From positions 1 through 64,000 of the forward strand of contig JAXJVH010000022.1 of the NCBI GenBank assembly GCA_036308645.1: a stretch of 64,000 bases of DNA, given 5' to 3'. Below the pieces are notes generated by a model, which was not told the origin of the DNA, did not search any database, and worked only from the letters and a program-made list of their open reading frames with translations. Source of the DNA: RUG11462 sp036308645. Its GTDB lineage: Bacteria; Bacillota; Clostridia; Oscillospirales; Acutalibacteraceae. Both the position numbers and the translations under genes were made by a program. Positions 25,223 through 35,700 of this stretch are shown in pieces (position 1 is the first letter of the stretch; every line of letters begins with the position of its first letter).

Positions 25223-26530
25223 TTATTTAACTTTAATACTTTTTGCTTTTGACCAAGCGGAGTGAGCGGTTTTGCCGCTTTGTTTTACCAATGCTCTTAC
25301 ATAAACTTTATAAGTTCCTTTTTTGAGTTTTTTGTAAGTTTTTGAAGCGGCTTTTGCTGAATTATAGGTTTTAATAACAGTCTTTTTACCAAGCACATAT
25401 TTTACCTGATAGCCTGTTGCGCCGCTTGATTTTTTATAAGTTACTTTAAGATATTTTGAGCCGCCTTTAGCAGTAAACGACGGTGTTTTTAATTTAAGTT
25501 TTGCATCAGTTGAAGTTTTTGAAACTTTACCGCACAAGGAACACTTATAAGATTTTGTACCTGTTGAAACATAACTTGCTTTTTTGGTAACTACCCATTT
25601 GTAATTATGAGATTTTGCAGGAACAGTTTCTGTATAACTGTAACCGCAGGAACAGGTGTATGTTTTAATTCCTTTTTCGGTACAAGTAGGTTGCTTTGTG
25701 GTTTTTGATGTATATTTATGACCGAGTGCAGGAACTACTTTCTGTTTAACTAAAACCTCGCCGCATACGGAACAATGTTTACCCTCTGTTAAGCCTGATT
25801 TTGTGCAAGTAGCCGCTACTGCTTTATCAATAACTTCATTATGATAACCGATTGCCTTTATGCTTTCGGTATAACTTTCAAAACATATTGAACAGGTGAA
25901 AGTTTTTTCGCCGTCTTCGGTACAAGTCGGATTTTTTGTTGTTTTTTCAGTATAAATATGGTCATGAGGAGAGTCGTCATAAACAGTTACGCAAGCCTGA
26001 TTATAAGTAAACTCAACGGGTTTGCCGCCCATATCTATAACATTGGCAGGTGAATAATCTTTAATGTCAATATTATAAATGCCGGGTTTAGCGCTATCGG
26101 AAACTTTAAAATCAATACTGAATATTACTCCGTTATTCTTGTTTGTAATAATTTCGGCATCGCCTACGCCGGTATAAAGGAAAATAAGGTCGCCGTTTGA
26201 GATGGGACTTACAAGCGAATTTTTGAAATTGTCGCCTGCCGAGTATTGCGGAAAAGCGCCGTATTCATTGGTTTCACCGGGAATTAATGATAAAACGTCT
26301 TTATCAAAGGTGAAAACGTATCTCATTCCCCAAAAACCCGGATTATTGCCGATTTCAAAAGTTACCGTTGCGATTTCGCCCGCTTTTACACGCTCGCTCG
26401 AGGCTTTTATATACGGCTTTGTTTCATCAAATGCAGGGAGTGTATCAGCCGAAACACTTACTGCGCCGCTTGATATAAACGATACTGTAAGTACGACGCT
26501 TAAAATAAGGCTTAAAACTCTTTTAATCAT
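25223..26530 (-). CDS. Secreted cohesin-domain protein with Cys-pair repeats
   Basis: A 435-residue secreted protein. The signal peptide covers about 1-29 (ending VSVSADT). A cohesin-like jelly roll follows (about 38-190, starting VKAGEIATVTFEIGN), the fold that binds dockerins. Then come three or four repeats of about 40 residues with paired CxxC motifs (CSICFESYTE, CSVCGE, CSCGYSYTE, CSLCGK). The C-terminal 85 residues (about 350-435) are Lys-rich and Fn3-like. There is no sortase motif or dockerin. AGGAGA lies before the ATG. It is a tandem paralog of the gene upstream, 18 nt away. Confidence 0.82.
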   Translation of the reverse strand: MIKRVLSLILSVVLTVSFISSGAVSVSADTLPAFDETKPYIKASSERVKAGEIATVTFEIGNNPGFWGMRYVFTFDKDVLSLIPGETNEYGAFPQYSAGDNFKNSLVSPISNGDLIFLYTGVGDAEIITNKNNGVIFSIDFKVSDSAKPGIYNIDIKDYSPANVIDMGGKPVEFTYNQACVTVYDDSPHDHIYTEKTTKNPTCTEDGEKTFTCSICFESYTESIKAIGYHNEVIDKAVAATCTKSGLTEGKHCSVCGEVLVKQKVVPALGHKYTSKTTKQPTCTEKGIKTYTCSCGYSYTETVPAKSHNYKWVVTKKASYVSTGTKSYKCSLCGKVSKTSTDAKLKLKTPSFTAKGGSKYLKVTYKKSSGATGYQVKYVLGKKTVIKTYNSAKAASKTYKKLKKGTYKVYVRALVKQSGKTAHSAWSKAKSIKVK

Positions 26531-26548
26531 TTTTTATCTCCTGTATTT

Positions 26549-27508
26549 TTATTTTTTTATGGGAAGTTTTTCGTAGCCTTCCCAATTTGCAACGTGTCTT
26601 GATAAAATTGTTCTGTCTAAACTGTTTACTTTGCCGTCGCCGTTTAAATCAGCGGCTTCGATATTAATTTTATCAGCTTCATAACCTTCCCATTTAGCAA
26701 TATATCTTGCTAAACATTCAACGTCATGCTTGTCAACCTTTTTGTCTGCGTTAATATCACCGTACAGAATTTCAAAGGACTGCGGCTCGTTGCACCATTT
26801 GCATTTGCCGTCTGCAAAGTTGTGTATTCCTGTAGCGGGAATGTCTTCGGTATATGTATCGCCACAGGAGCAGGTAAAGGTTTTTACGCCTTTTTCTATA
26901 CAAGTAGGTTCTTTTGTGACGATTTCGGCATAACTGTGAGTATGATCGTCATAAACGGTTACACAAGCCTGATTATAAGTAAACTCAACAGGACTGCCGC
27001 CGATATTTAAAACATTGTTTTTGGAATAATCTTTAATATCAATATTGTAATCGCCGGGTTTAGCGTTATCGGCAACTTTAAATTTAATGGTGAAAAGCAT
27101 TCCATTGTTTTGATTTGAAGAAATTTCAGTTGTACCTACGCTGGTATAAAGAAAAACAAAACTGTCGTCTGCAACAGGACTTACAAGCGAATTTGAAAAC
27201 TTCGGACCGACTGAATACTGCGGGAAAGTGCCGTATTGGTTGGTTTCGCCGGGAACTAACGATAAAACCGATTTATCAAAGGTGAAAACGTGTCTTATTC
27301 CCCAAAAGCCGGTTTGGTTATTATTGCCGATTTCAAAAGTTACCGTTGCGATTTCGCCCGCTTTTACAGGGGAACTCGAGGCTTTTATATACGGCTTTGT
27401 TTCATCAAATGTAGGGGGCGTTTGTGCTGAAACCGTTACAATGCTTGTGAAAATAATTGAAAGCAGAATAATTATGCTAAACACACCCGTTAAAACTCTT
27501 TTAGTCAT
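26549..27508 (-). CDS. Secreted protein with cohesin and dockerin domains
   Basis: About 319 residues. A signal peptide (about 1-27, ending VSAQT) leads into a cohesin-like domain closely similar to that of the downstream gene (VKAGEIATVTFEIGN, GFWGIRHVFTFDKSVL). One Cys-pair repeat follows (CIEKGVKTFTCSCG). The C-terminus is a type-I-like dockerin with two EF-hand loops, GDINADKKVDKHD and ADLNGDGKVNSLD. Having both partners in one chain fits an adaptor scaffoldin. ATG 27508 is the start, with GGAGG 8 nt upstream; a TTG at 27523 is less likely. Confidence 0.82.
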   Translation of the reverse strand: MTKRVLTGVFSIIILLSIIFTSIVTVSAQTPPTFDETKPYIKASSSPVKAGEIATVTFEIGNNNQTGFWGIRHVFTFDKSVLSLVPGETNQYGTFPQYSVGPKFSNSLVSPVADDSFVFLYTSVGTTEISSNQNNGMLFTIKFKVADNAKPGDYNIDIKDYSKNNVLNIGGSPVEFTYNQACVTVYDDHTHSYAEIVTKEPTCIEKGVKTFTCSCGDTYTEDIPATGIHNFADGKCKWCNEPQSFEILYGDINADKKVDKHDVECLARYIAKWEGYEADKINIEAADLNGDGKVNSLDRTILSRHVANWEGYEKLPIKK

Positions 27509-27551
27509 TTCAATTTCCTCCAAAATTAAATAAAAGAATTATTTAATCGGT

Positions 27552-30296
27552 TTATTCATCTCTTCCACAGCATTTTTTATACTTTTTACCGCTGCCGCAA
27601 GGGCAAGGATCGTTTCTGCCCGGTTTTTTTGCTTTTCTGATAGGTTCTTTTTTTACCGAACCGTCGTCAGCGCCCGAAGCGCCTGTTTCTTTTGCAACTC
27701 TTTCACGTTCAAGTTGTTGATTTTGACGAAGTCTTACATTTAAAATACGCTTTGTGGTATCTTCTTTGATTGATTCGGTCATTGCGTTGAACATATCATA
27801 ACCCTCGTTACGGTAAGCGACAACAGGGTCATGCTGACCGTAAGAACGAAGATGAATACCCTCGCGCAACTGGTCCATAGCGTCGATATGCTCCATCCAA
27901 TGTGTATCAACGGAACGCAGAAGAACTACACGCTCAACTTCACGCATAAGTTCAGAGCCGAACTCTTCTTCACGTTCATCATATTTTTTGAATGCGATTT
28001 TTTCAATGGTTTCAACGACGTCGTCACGTTCAAGTTTATTAAGTTCTTCATTTGAATAATCGAGTGCGTCGCCTACTTCAAGCCAAGATGAAATTTCAGC
28101 CTTTAAGCCTTTGAAATTCCACTCCTCTGCAATATCGGCGGAAAGGTAGTGGGTACAAATTTCTTTAATTGTGTCTTTAACCATACCTTTAACGGTGCCT
28201 GTAATATCGTCGCCGTCGATAACCTTATTTCTCTGGTCGTAAATAATGGTACGCTGAACGTTCATAACGTCATCGTAATCAAGTACGTTTTTACGAATAG
28301 AGAAGTTACGGTATTCGATTTTTTCCTGTGCGCCCTCAATTGAGTTAGAAAGCATTTTCATTTCAAGCGGAACGTTATCGTCAACTTTTAATGTTTCCAT
28401 TACGCGATAGATACGCTCGCCGCCGAATAATCTCATAAGGTCGTCCTCAAGCGAAATATAAAATCTCGATTCACCCGGGTCTCCCTGACGGCCTGAACGT
28501 CCTCTTAACTGATTATCAATTCGTCTTGATTCGTGACGTTCCGTACCGATAATGCAAAGACCGCCTGCTTCTCTGACTTTTTCTGCTTCAGGTTGAATTT
28601 CCTCCTTAAATTTAGCGTTAAGTTCGGAGAAAGTTTTTCTTGCATTTAAAATTTCTTCGTTATCGGTTTCGGCAAAGCCTGTAGCTTCGGCAATCATCTC
28701 GTCCTCGAAGCCCTGCTTTTTCATAGCGGCTTTTGCCATATATTCGGCGTTACCGCCGAGCATAATATCAGTACCACGACCTGCCATATTGGTGGCTATG
28801 GTAACTGCGCCGAATTTACCTGCCTGTGCAATGATTTCAGCCTCTTGTCTGTGGTTTTTAGCATTTAAAACATTGTGTTTAATGCCTTTTTTCTTTAAAA
28901 GTTTGCTTAAATGCTCTGATTTTTCGATTGAAATAGTACCAACCAAAACAGGCTGACCTTTTTCATGACGAGCGGCAATATCTTCAATAACCGCATTAAA
29001 TTTAGCGGCTTCGGTTTTATAAACGATGTCGGGGTTATCAATTCTCGCCATAGGCTTGTTTGTCGGAATTTCCACAACGTCGAGTTTGTAGATTTCGGCA
29101 AATTCCTGCGATTCTGTAAGCGCAGTACCGGTCATACCCGAAAGTTTATTATACATTCTGAACAAGTTTTGGAATGTGATTGTAGCGAGAGTTTTGGACT
29201 CGTGTGCAATTTTAACGTTTTCTTTTGCTTCGATAGCCTGATGAAGCCCCTCGTTATAACGTCTGCCGAACATAAGACGTCCGGTAAATTCATCAACAAT
29301 AATAACTTCGCCGTCTTTTACAACATAGTCAATATCTCGGTGCATAATGCCATGCGCTTTAATAGCCTGATTAACATGGTGGGCGATAGTTATATTTTCG
29401 GGGTCATTAAGGTTTTCAAGTCCGAAGAAAGCCTCGGCTTTTTTAACGCCGCTTGCGGTAAGCGTTGCGGTTTTTGCCTTTTCGTCAACAATATAATCTC
29501 CGTCTTCCTCAACCTGTTCTTCGGCTTCTTCTTTTGAATTAAGGTTTTTAACCTTTGTCATTTTAAGCGATTTTGCAAGTGAGTCGGCACGTTTGTAAAG
29601 GTCGGTGGATTTTTCGCCCTGACCTGAAATGATAAGCGGTGTACGAGCCTCGTCAATAAGAATTGAGTCGACCTCGTCGACAATTGCAAAACTGTGACCT
29701 CTTTGAACACGCTCCTCTTTATATGTAACCATATTATCACGAAGATAGTCAAAACCGAGTTCGTTATTTGTGCAGTAAGTGATGTCGGCGGCGTAGGCGG
29801 CTCTTCGGTCTTCACCCTCGATATCATGAGTGATAAGTCCTACGGTAAGACCTAAAAATCTGTAAAGTTTGCCCATCCATTCCGAGTCACGCTTTGCAAG
29901 GTAATCGTTTACCGTTACAATGTGAACGCCTTTGCCTGTAAGCGCATTAAGGTATGCAGGCAAGGTTGCAACCAAAGTTTTACCTTCACCTGTTTTCATC
30001 TCGGCAATTCTTCCTTCGTGAAGAACTATACCGCCGATGATTTGAACCGGATAAGGACGCATTCCGAGTACTCGGTCGGCTGCCTCTCGACAAACCGCAA
30101 ATGCTTCCGGCAAAATATCGTCAAGCGTTTCTCCTGTTTTAAGTCTTTCTTTAAATTCATCGGTTTTCGCACGAAGTTCCTCATCGGAAAGTTTTTTCAT
30201 CTCGTCTTCGTGTGACAAAACCTTTTGTTTAATCGGCTCAACTTTTTTAAGTTCTCTTTTGGAATAAGAGCCTAATAATAAATCTCGAAGTCCCAT
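27552..30296 (-). CDS. secA: Preprotein translocase ATPase SecA
   Basis: Motor that drives secretory proteins through SecYEG. The 914 residues are full length. Walker A is MKTGEGKT near 100, the DEAD-type motif is IVDEVDSILIDEA, and motif VI is QLRGRSGRQGDPG. The C-terminal SEC-C zinc finger (GRNDPCPCGSGKKYKKCC) binds SecB or ribosomes. AAGGA lies before the ATG. The gene stands alone; the usual partner prfB is not next to it. Confidence 0.97.
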   Translation of the reverse strand: MGLRDLLLGSYSKRELKKVEPIKQKVLSHEDEMKKLSDEELRAKTDEFKERLKTGETLDDILPEAFAVCREAADRVLGMRPYPVQIIGGIVLHEGRIAEMKTGEGKTLVATLPAYLNALTGKGVHIVTVNDYLAKRDSEWMGKLYRFLGLTVGLITHDIEGEDRRAAYAADITYCTNNELGFDYLRDNMVTYKEERVQRGHSFAIVDEVDSILIDEARTPLIISGQGEKSTDLYKRADSLAKSLKMTKVKNLNSKEEAEEQVEEDGDYIVDEKAKTATLTASGVKKAEAFFGLENLNDPENITIAHHVNQAIKAHGIMHRDIDYVVKDGEVIIVDEFTGRLMFGRRYNEGLHQAIEAKENVKIAHESKTLATITFQNLFRMYNKLSGMTGTALTESQEFAEIYKLDVVEIPTNKPMARIDNPDIVYKTEAAKFNAVIEDIAARHEKGQPVLVGTISIEKSEHLSKLLKKKGIKHNVLNAKNHRQEAEIIAQAGKFGAVTIATNMAGRGTDIMLGGNAEYMAKAAMKKQGFEDEMIAEATGFAETDNEEILNARKTFSELNAKFKEEIQPEAEKVREAGGLCIIGTERHESRRIDNQLRGRSGRQGDPGESRFYISLEDDLMRLFGGERIYRVMETLKVDDNVPLEMKMLSNSIEGAQEKIEYRNFSIRKNVLDYDDVMNVQRTIIYDQRNKVIDGDDITGTVKGMVKDTIKEICTHYLSADIAEEWNFKGLKAEISSWLEVGDALDYSNEELNKLERDDVVETIEKIAFKKYDEREEEFGSELMREVERVVLLRSVDTHWMEHIDAMDQLREGIHLRSYGQHDPVVAYRNEGYDMFNAMTESIKEDTTKRILNVRLRQNQQLERERVAKETGASGADDGSVKKEPIRKAKKPGRNDPCPCGSGKKYKKCCGRDE

Positions 30297-30478
30297 ATTT
30301 AAATCCTTTCAGAATAAATTTTGTATAAATAAGGAAATACATAATTCCTCTATTATCTAATCAAACATATAATAACATATTTTTTTGCAAAATAAAAGAA
30401 TATTTTGTAAACAATTATTTTATTTAGCGTTTTTAACTAATTAAGAGTGCGATTTTTGTTAATTCTGCAATAAAAATT

Positions 30479-30506
30479 AAAACAGGCGTGAATTTACGCC
30501 TGTTTT
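30479..30506 (-). terminator. Terminator after the ABC-F gene
   Basis: Perfect 11-bp stem, AAAACAGGCGT / ACGCCTGTTTT, loop of 6 nt, T-rich tail on the minus strand, 5 nt past the ABC-F stop. Confidence 0.85.
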
Positions 30507-30511
30507 TTCTG

Positions 30512-32065
30512 TTAATCAAATAATTTTTCAAAGTCAAGGACATCGTCTGCAACGCTTTCACAAAATTCTTTACTGTGAGAAACAAAAAGCACCGTTCCTT
30601 TAAAACTTTTGATAGCGGTTTTCAACTGTTCAACAGCGTTAACGTCAAGGTGGTTTGTCGGCTCGTCAAGCAGTAAAAGATTATATTTTTGAAGAGTTAG
30701 TTTACATAACTTAACTTTTGACTGCTCGCCGCCGCTTAAAGTATTAAGTTTTTGCAGTACCTTTTCTCCCAAAAGTCCGCATCTTGACAGTGCGGTGCGT
30801 ACTTCTTTGTCCGAAAGCCCGGGATATGCGTTTTTTACTTCTTCCAAAGCGGTCAGATTATCGTCGTCCCATTCGTTTTCCTGCTTATAGTAGCCGATTT
30901 TTATATTATCGGCAAGCGTAAACTCACCCGAAATCGGCGGTAACATTCCGTTTATTGTTTTGATAAATGTGGTTTTGCCGATACCGTTAAATCCCGTAAC
31001 GGCGAGTTTCTTGCCTGCAAAAAGTTCAAGATTTATTTCGGGTACAAGCGGGAAGTAATAGCCGATTGAAAGAGAGTTGCATTTTAAAATGACTTTTCCG
31101 ACAGCCGGAGTGTAATCGAACATAAAAGTAGGTTTTACCGCTTGAGAGGGTTTTTCAAGCAGTTCCATTTTCTCGAGTTTTTTTCTTCGGCTTTTAGCCT
31201 GTTTTGAGGTAGAGGCTCTGACAATGTTTTTATCAATATAATCTTTAAGATTTTTAATTTCTTTTTGCTGGGCGTTATAATTTTTAATAAGTTCAGCCTG
31301 CTTTTGCTCTTTTAACTTCAAAAAAGTGTAATAATCACCGTTAAATCGGGTGATAGTGCCATCTGAAATATCGCAGACGCAGTTTACAACCGAGTTTAAA
31401 AATTCAAAATCGTGACTTACTAAAATAAACGAGCCTTTAAAACCGTTTAAATATTTTGTCAGCCATGCGATATGTTCTTTGTCAAGAAAGTTTGTAGGTT
31501 CGTCGAGAAGTAAAACATCGGGATTTTGAAGCAGCAGTTTTGCAAGCATTACTTTTGCTCGCTGACCGCCCGACAGCGTTTTAACGTCGGTGTTCATACC
31601 GAATCCCGTTATACCGAGTCCTGCGGCAACCTTATCAACATTACTGTTGACGGAATAAAAATCCTCCGCCTCTAATTTTTCACGCAGTTCTTCGGCTTTT
31701 TCACACAGTTCCATTTGTTTTTCGACATCGTCGGTCAAGCCGATTTGTTCCTCAACCTGTTGCAATTCATCGTCGATGTCAAAAAGATGTGCAAAACTTT
31801 CGAGCAAATACGAACGAATCGGCATTGATTCTTTTATTTTTGCCTCTTGGTCAAGGTAGCCGAGTTTAAAACGGGGATTCCATTTTACATAGCCTTCGTC
31901 CGGAACAACCTCGCCGATAAGTATATTTATAAATGTAGACTTTCCGGCTCCGTTTAATCCCGTAAGACCTAATTTATCACCGCCGAAAAGCTGCATATTA
32001 GCATGCGAAAAGAGTTTTTTATCGCCGAATATATGAGTTAAGTTTTTTACATCAAGTATGCTCAT
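30512..32065 (-). CDS. ABC-F family ATPase (EttA/Uup/Vga-like)
   Basis: A 517-residue soluble protein with two ABC domains and no membrane part. Walker A motifs are GLNGAGKST and GFNGIGKTT; signatures are LSGGQ and LSGGE; Walker B motifs end in LLLDEPTNFLD and LLLDEPTNHLD. A charged linker of about 70 residues (P-site interaction motif, rich in Lys) lies between the halves. ABC-F proteins act on stalled ribosomes in translation or antibiotic protection; the exact subfamily is not clear. GGAGA lies 6 nt before ATG. Confidence 0.93.
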   Translation of the reverse strand: MSILDVKNLTHIFGDKKLFSHANMQLFGGDKLGLTGLNGAGKSTFINILIGEVVPDEGYVKWNPRFKLGYLDQEAKIKESMPIRSYLLESFAHLFDIDDELQQVEEQIGLTDDVEKQMELCEKAEELREKLEAEDFYSVNSNVDKVAAGLGITGFGMNTDVKTLSGGQRAKVMLAKLLLQNPDVLLLDEPTNFLDKEHIAWLTKYLNGFKGSFILVSHDFEFLNSVVNCVCDISDGTITRFNGDYYTFLKLKEQKQAELIKNYNAQQKEIKNLKDYIDKNIVRASTSKQAKSRRKKLEKMELLEKPSQAVKPTFMFDYTPAVGKVILKCNSLSIGYYFPLVPEINLELFAGKKLAVTGFNGIGKTTFIKTINGMLPPISGEFTLADNIKIGYYKQENEWDDDNLTALEEVKNAYPGLSDKEVRTALSRCGLLGEKVLQKLNTLSGGEQSKVKLCKLTLQKYNLLLLDEPTNHLDVNAVEQLKTAIKSFKGTVLFVSHSKEFCESVADDVLDFEKLFD

Positions 32066-32152
32066 TAGCGTTCTCCGTTGTGTTTTTTAAACTGATTATA
32101 AAACTGATTATAACACAGTTTTGCAAAAAAATAAATAAGTTATTACAATGAA

Positions 32153-32182
32153 AAGAGGCTGTCTTAATTACGACAGCCTCTT
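32153..32182 (-). terminator. Terminator after rpmB
   Basis: Perfect 11-bp stem, AAGAGGCTGTC / GACAGCCTCTT, about 37 nt beyond the rpmB stop on the minus strand, followed by a T-rich tail in that direction. Confidence 0.8.
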
Positions 32183-32218
32183 ATCAACTAAATTGAAATA
32201 TTTACAAAGCCTTTAAAA

Positions 32219-32407
32219 TTAAACGGCTCTGTCAACCTTTCCCGAACGCAAGCATCTGGTGCAGGCATATACTCTCTTAGGAGTACCGTTTACAACCGCC
32301 TTAACTCTTTTTACATTCGGTTTCCAGGTTCTGTTAGATCTTCTGTGCGAGTGGGAAACCTTAATTCCGAAGGTTACCGACTTTCCGCAGTAATCGCATT
32401 TTGCCAT
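32219..32407 (-). CDS. rpmB: 50S ribosomal protein L28
   Basis: A 62-residue ribosomal protein. It starts MAKCDYCGK, has SHSHRRSNRTWKPN and ends with a CTRCLRSGKV motif, so the two CxxC pairs of the zinc-binding L28 form are both present. The ATG at 32407 has AAGGAGGTG about 7 nt upstream; a further in-frame ATG at 32434 would disrupt the ribosome site. It diverges from rpoB and has its own promoter. Confidence 0.97.
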   Translation of the reverse strand: MAKCDYCGKSVTFGIKVSHSHRRSNRTWKPNVKRVKAVVNGTPKRVYACTRCLRSGKVDRAV

Positions 32408-32452
32408 TAAACTGCACCTCCTTAATTTTTTCAATAAGATATAGCAACGACT

Positions 32453-32481
32453 ATTTTAACAGAGTTGTACGTAAAAATCAA
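32453..32481 (-). promoter_or_regulatory. Promoter for rpmB
   Basis: On the minus strand: TTGATT (32476-32481), a 17-nt spacer and TAAAAT (32453-32458). Confidence 0.7.
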
Positions 32482-32532
32482 GTCTTTTTTTAAAAAAAGT
32501 TGATTTTTCGCAATTTTTTCGCATAAAAACCC

Positions 32533-32561
32533 TTGACATTAGCAGTTTGTTATTATATAAT
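32533..32561 (+). promoter_or_regulatory. Consensus promoter for rpoB-rpoC
   Basis: A perfect sigma-A promoter: TTGACA (32533-32538), 17-nt spacer, TATAAT (32556-32561). The expected transcript has a leader of about 145 nt. It contains GTTTGCT/AGCAGAC and an AT-rich inverted repeat, AAAAATCAA / TTGATTTTT, which could fold. No ribosomal protein genes precede it, unlike the common rplJL-rpoBC layout. Confidence 0.85.
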
Positions 32562-32715
32562 TGTAAAATACACATAATGGGTAAAATGCCCGATTATGTC
32601 GTTTGCTGTAATGATTATAGCAGACAATTCTGTAAAAATCAAGCATTATATTGATTTTTGCCGAATAAAAGATTATACCGTCAAATGCAACAATTAAAAA
32701 GGAGTGAAAAAGCCT

Positions 32716-35700
32716 ATGGTTAATGTGAAACCGGTAAAGCTTGGTAAAAACACGAGAATGAGTTTTCAGAAAATAAATGAAGTTCTGGAAATGCCGAATT
32801 TGATTGAAATTCAGAAGAACTCATATCAGTGGTTTTTAGATGAAGGTCTAAAGGAAGTGTTTGATGATGTCGCTTCTATTACCGACCATAACGATAATCT
32901 TGTTCTGAGTTTCACAGGTTATCAGCTTGATGATACACCGAAATACAGTATCGCTGAATGTAAAGAAAGAGATACCACTTATGCAGCTCCGCTTCGAGTT
33001 CGCGCACAACTTCTTAATAAAGAAACCGGCGAGATAAAAGAAAGCGAAGTTTATATGGGCGATTTTCCGCTTATGACCGATTCGGGTACATTTATTATTA
33101 ACGGTGCCGAACGTGTTATAGTTTCGCAGCTTGTTCGTTCTCCGGGCGTTTATTTCTCGCTTGAGGTTGATAAAACAGGTAAAGAACTTTTTAATACTAC
33201 CATTATCCCTAACAGGGGTGCTTGGATAGAGTTTGAAACCGACCATAATGATATTATGTATGTCCGTATTGATAAAAACCGTAAATTGCCGATGACGGCG
33301 TTTGCAAGAGCATTGGGACTTGCTACAAACGTTGAAATCATTGAAAAACTCGGCGAGTCGGACAGACTTTTGGCAACTCTTGAAAAAGACGTTTCCGATA
33401 ACGTTGAAAACGCTTTGCTTGAAGTTTACAAAAAACTTCGTCCGGGCGAGCCATTTACAGTTGACGGTGCAAAAACTTATATTACCAATTTGCTTTTCGA
33501 CCCGAGAAGATATGATTTGTCACGCGTCGGAAGACATAAATATAACAAGAAACTTTCCTTAGGTCTTCGTCTTATCGGCAGAAAACTTTCACGTCCCGTA
33601 TGCGATCCGCAGTCGGGCGAGGTTGTGGCTGAACCGGGCGAGGTTTTAACCAGAGAACGTGCCGAATATCTTGAAAAAATCGGCGTTAAGGAAGCGTTTA
33701 TCACACTCGAATACGAGGGTGAAGAGGTTGAAAGAAAAGTTCTTTCAAACGGTATGGTTAACGCTGCCGACTTCGTTGATTTTGACGTAACAGAATGCGG
33801 TATCAACGAAAACGTTTGCTATGACGTTCTTATGGAAATTCTCTCTCAAAACGAGGGCGAAGAGGCTGTTAAAGAGGCGTTTATCGAGCGTAAACACGAG
33901 CTTATTCCGAATAACGTTACTTTAGATGATATTTTTGCTTCAATGAACTATATTTGCGGTCTTCCCGCAGGTATCGGTACCGTTGATGATATTGACCATT
34001 TGGGCAACCGTAGAATTCGTTCTGTAGGCGAACTTTTACAGAATCAGTTCAGAATCGGTTTTGCAAGAATGGAAAGAGTTATCCGTGAGAAAATGGCTTT
34101 GCAGACTCCGGAAAACGAGCAGGTTGTACCGCAGACGTTTATTAATATCCGTCCGGTTGTTGCCGCTATCCGTGAGTTCTTCGGTTCTTCTCCGCTTTCA
34201 CAGTTTATGGATCAGATTAACCCGCTTGCGGAACTTACTCATAAACGTAGACTTTCTGCATTGGGTCCCGGCGGTTTGTCAAGAGACCGTGCCGGATTCG
34301 AGGTTCGTGACGTTCACTACACCCATTACGGCAGAATGTGTTCTATCGAAACTCCTGAAGGTCCTAACATCGGTCTTATCTCTCACTTGGCTACTTTTGC
34401 TAAAATAAACGAATACGGCTTTATCGAAGCACCTTACCGTAAGGTTGATAAAGAAACAGGTATTGTAACCGATGAAGTTGTTTATATGGCGGCTGACGAA
34501 GAGGACGAGTTCATCATCGCACAGGCGAATGAGCCTTTGGATGAGGACGGAAGATTTAAGAGAAGAATTATCAACTGCCGTCACAGAGATGAATTTTTGG
34601 AAATTGAAAATACCGCCGCTGATTATATGGACGTTTCTCCTCGAATGATCGTATCGGTTGCTACCGCTATGATTCCGTTCCTTGAGAACGATGACGCCAA
34701 CCGTGCATTAATGGGTTCAAACATGCAGCGTCAGGCAGTTCCGCTTCTTACTACCGAGTCGCCGATTGTCGGCACAGGTATGGAATACAAAGCCGCTGTT
34801 GACTCGGGCGTTACTGTTATTTGTAAACGTGACGGTGTTGTTACAAAGGTTTGTGCAGGCTACGTTGACGTTAGAACCGACAACGGCGAAACAGACCATT
34901 ATGAACTTATCAGATTTACACGTTCCAACCAAGGTTCGTGCGTAAACCAGAAGCCAATCGTTGAAGAGGGCGAGCAGGTTAAGAAAGGCGACGTTATCGC
35001 CGATGGTCCTGCTACTCAAAACGGTGAAATTGCGCTCGGTAAGAATATGCTTATCGGCTTTATGACCTGGGAGGGTTATAACTACGAGGACGCCGTTTTG
35101 CTTAACGAAAGATTGGTTAAGGAAGACGTATATACATCTATTCATATTGAAGAATATGAAACCGAAGCCAGAGATACAAAACTCGGACCGGAGGAAATCA
35201 CACGTGATATTCCGAACGTCGGCGAGGACGCATTAAAAGACCTTGACGAACGCGGTATTATCCGAGTAGGCGCAGAGGTTCGCGCAGGTGATATTCTTGT
35301 CGGCAAGGTTACTCCGAAAGGTGAAACCGAACTTACCGCAGAGGAACGTTTGCTTCGTGCAATCTTCGGCGAAAAGGCAAGAGAAGTCAGAGATACTTCG
35401 CTTAGAGTACCTCACGGTGAATACGGTACAATCGTAGATGTTAAAGTATTTACAAGAGAAAATTCAAATGAATTAAATCCGGGCGTTAATATGGTAGTTC
35501 GTTGCTATATCGCTCAAAAACGTAAAATTTCTGTCGGCGATAAAATGGCAGGCCGTCACGGTAACAAGGGCGTAGTTTCACGCATTTTGCCGCAGGAGGA
35601 TATGCCGTTCTTACCTGATGGTACACCGCTTGATATCGTATTGAATCCGCTCGGCGTACCTTCCCGAATGAATATCGGTCAGGTGCTTGAAGTACATCTC

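Noticed and set aside
28965..29537. 190-residue open frame antisense to secA
   Set aside because: Lies fully within secA, and its composition is that expected from the opposite strand of conserved codons.
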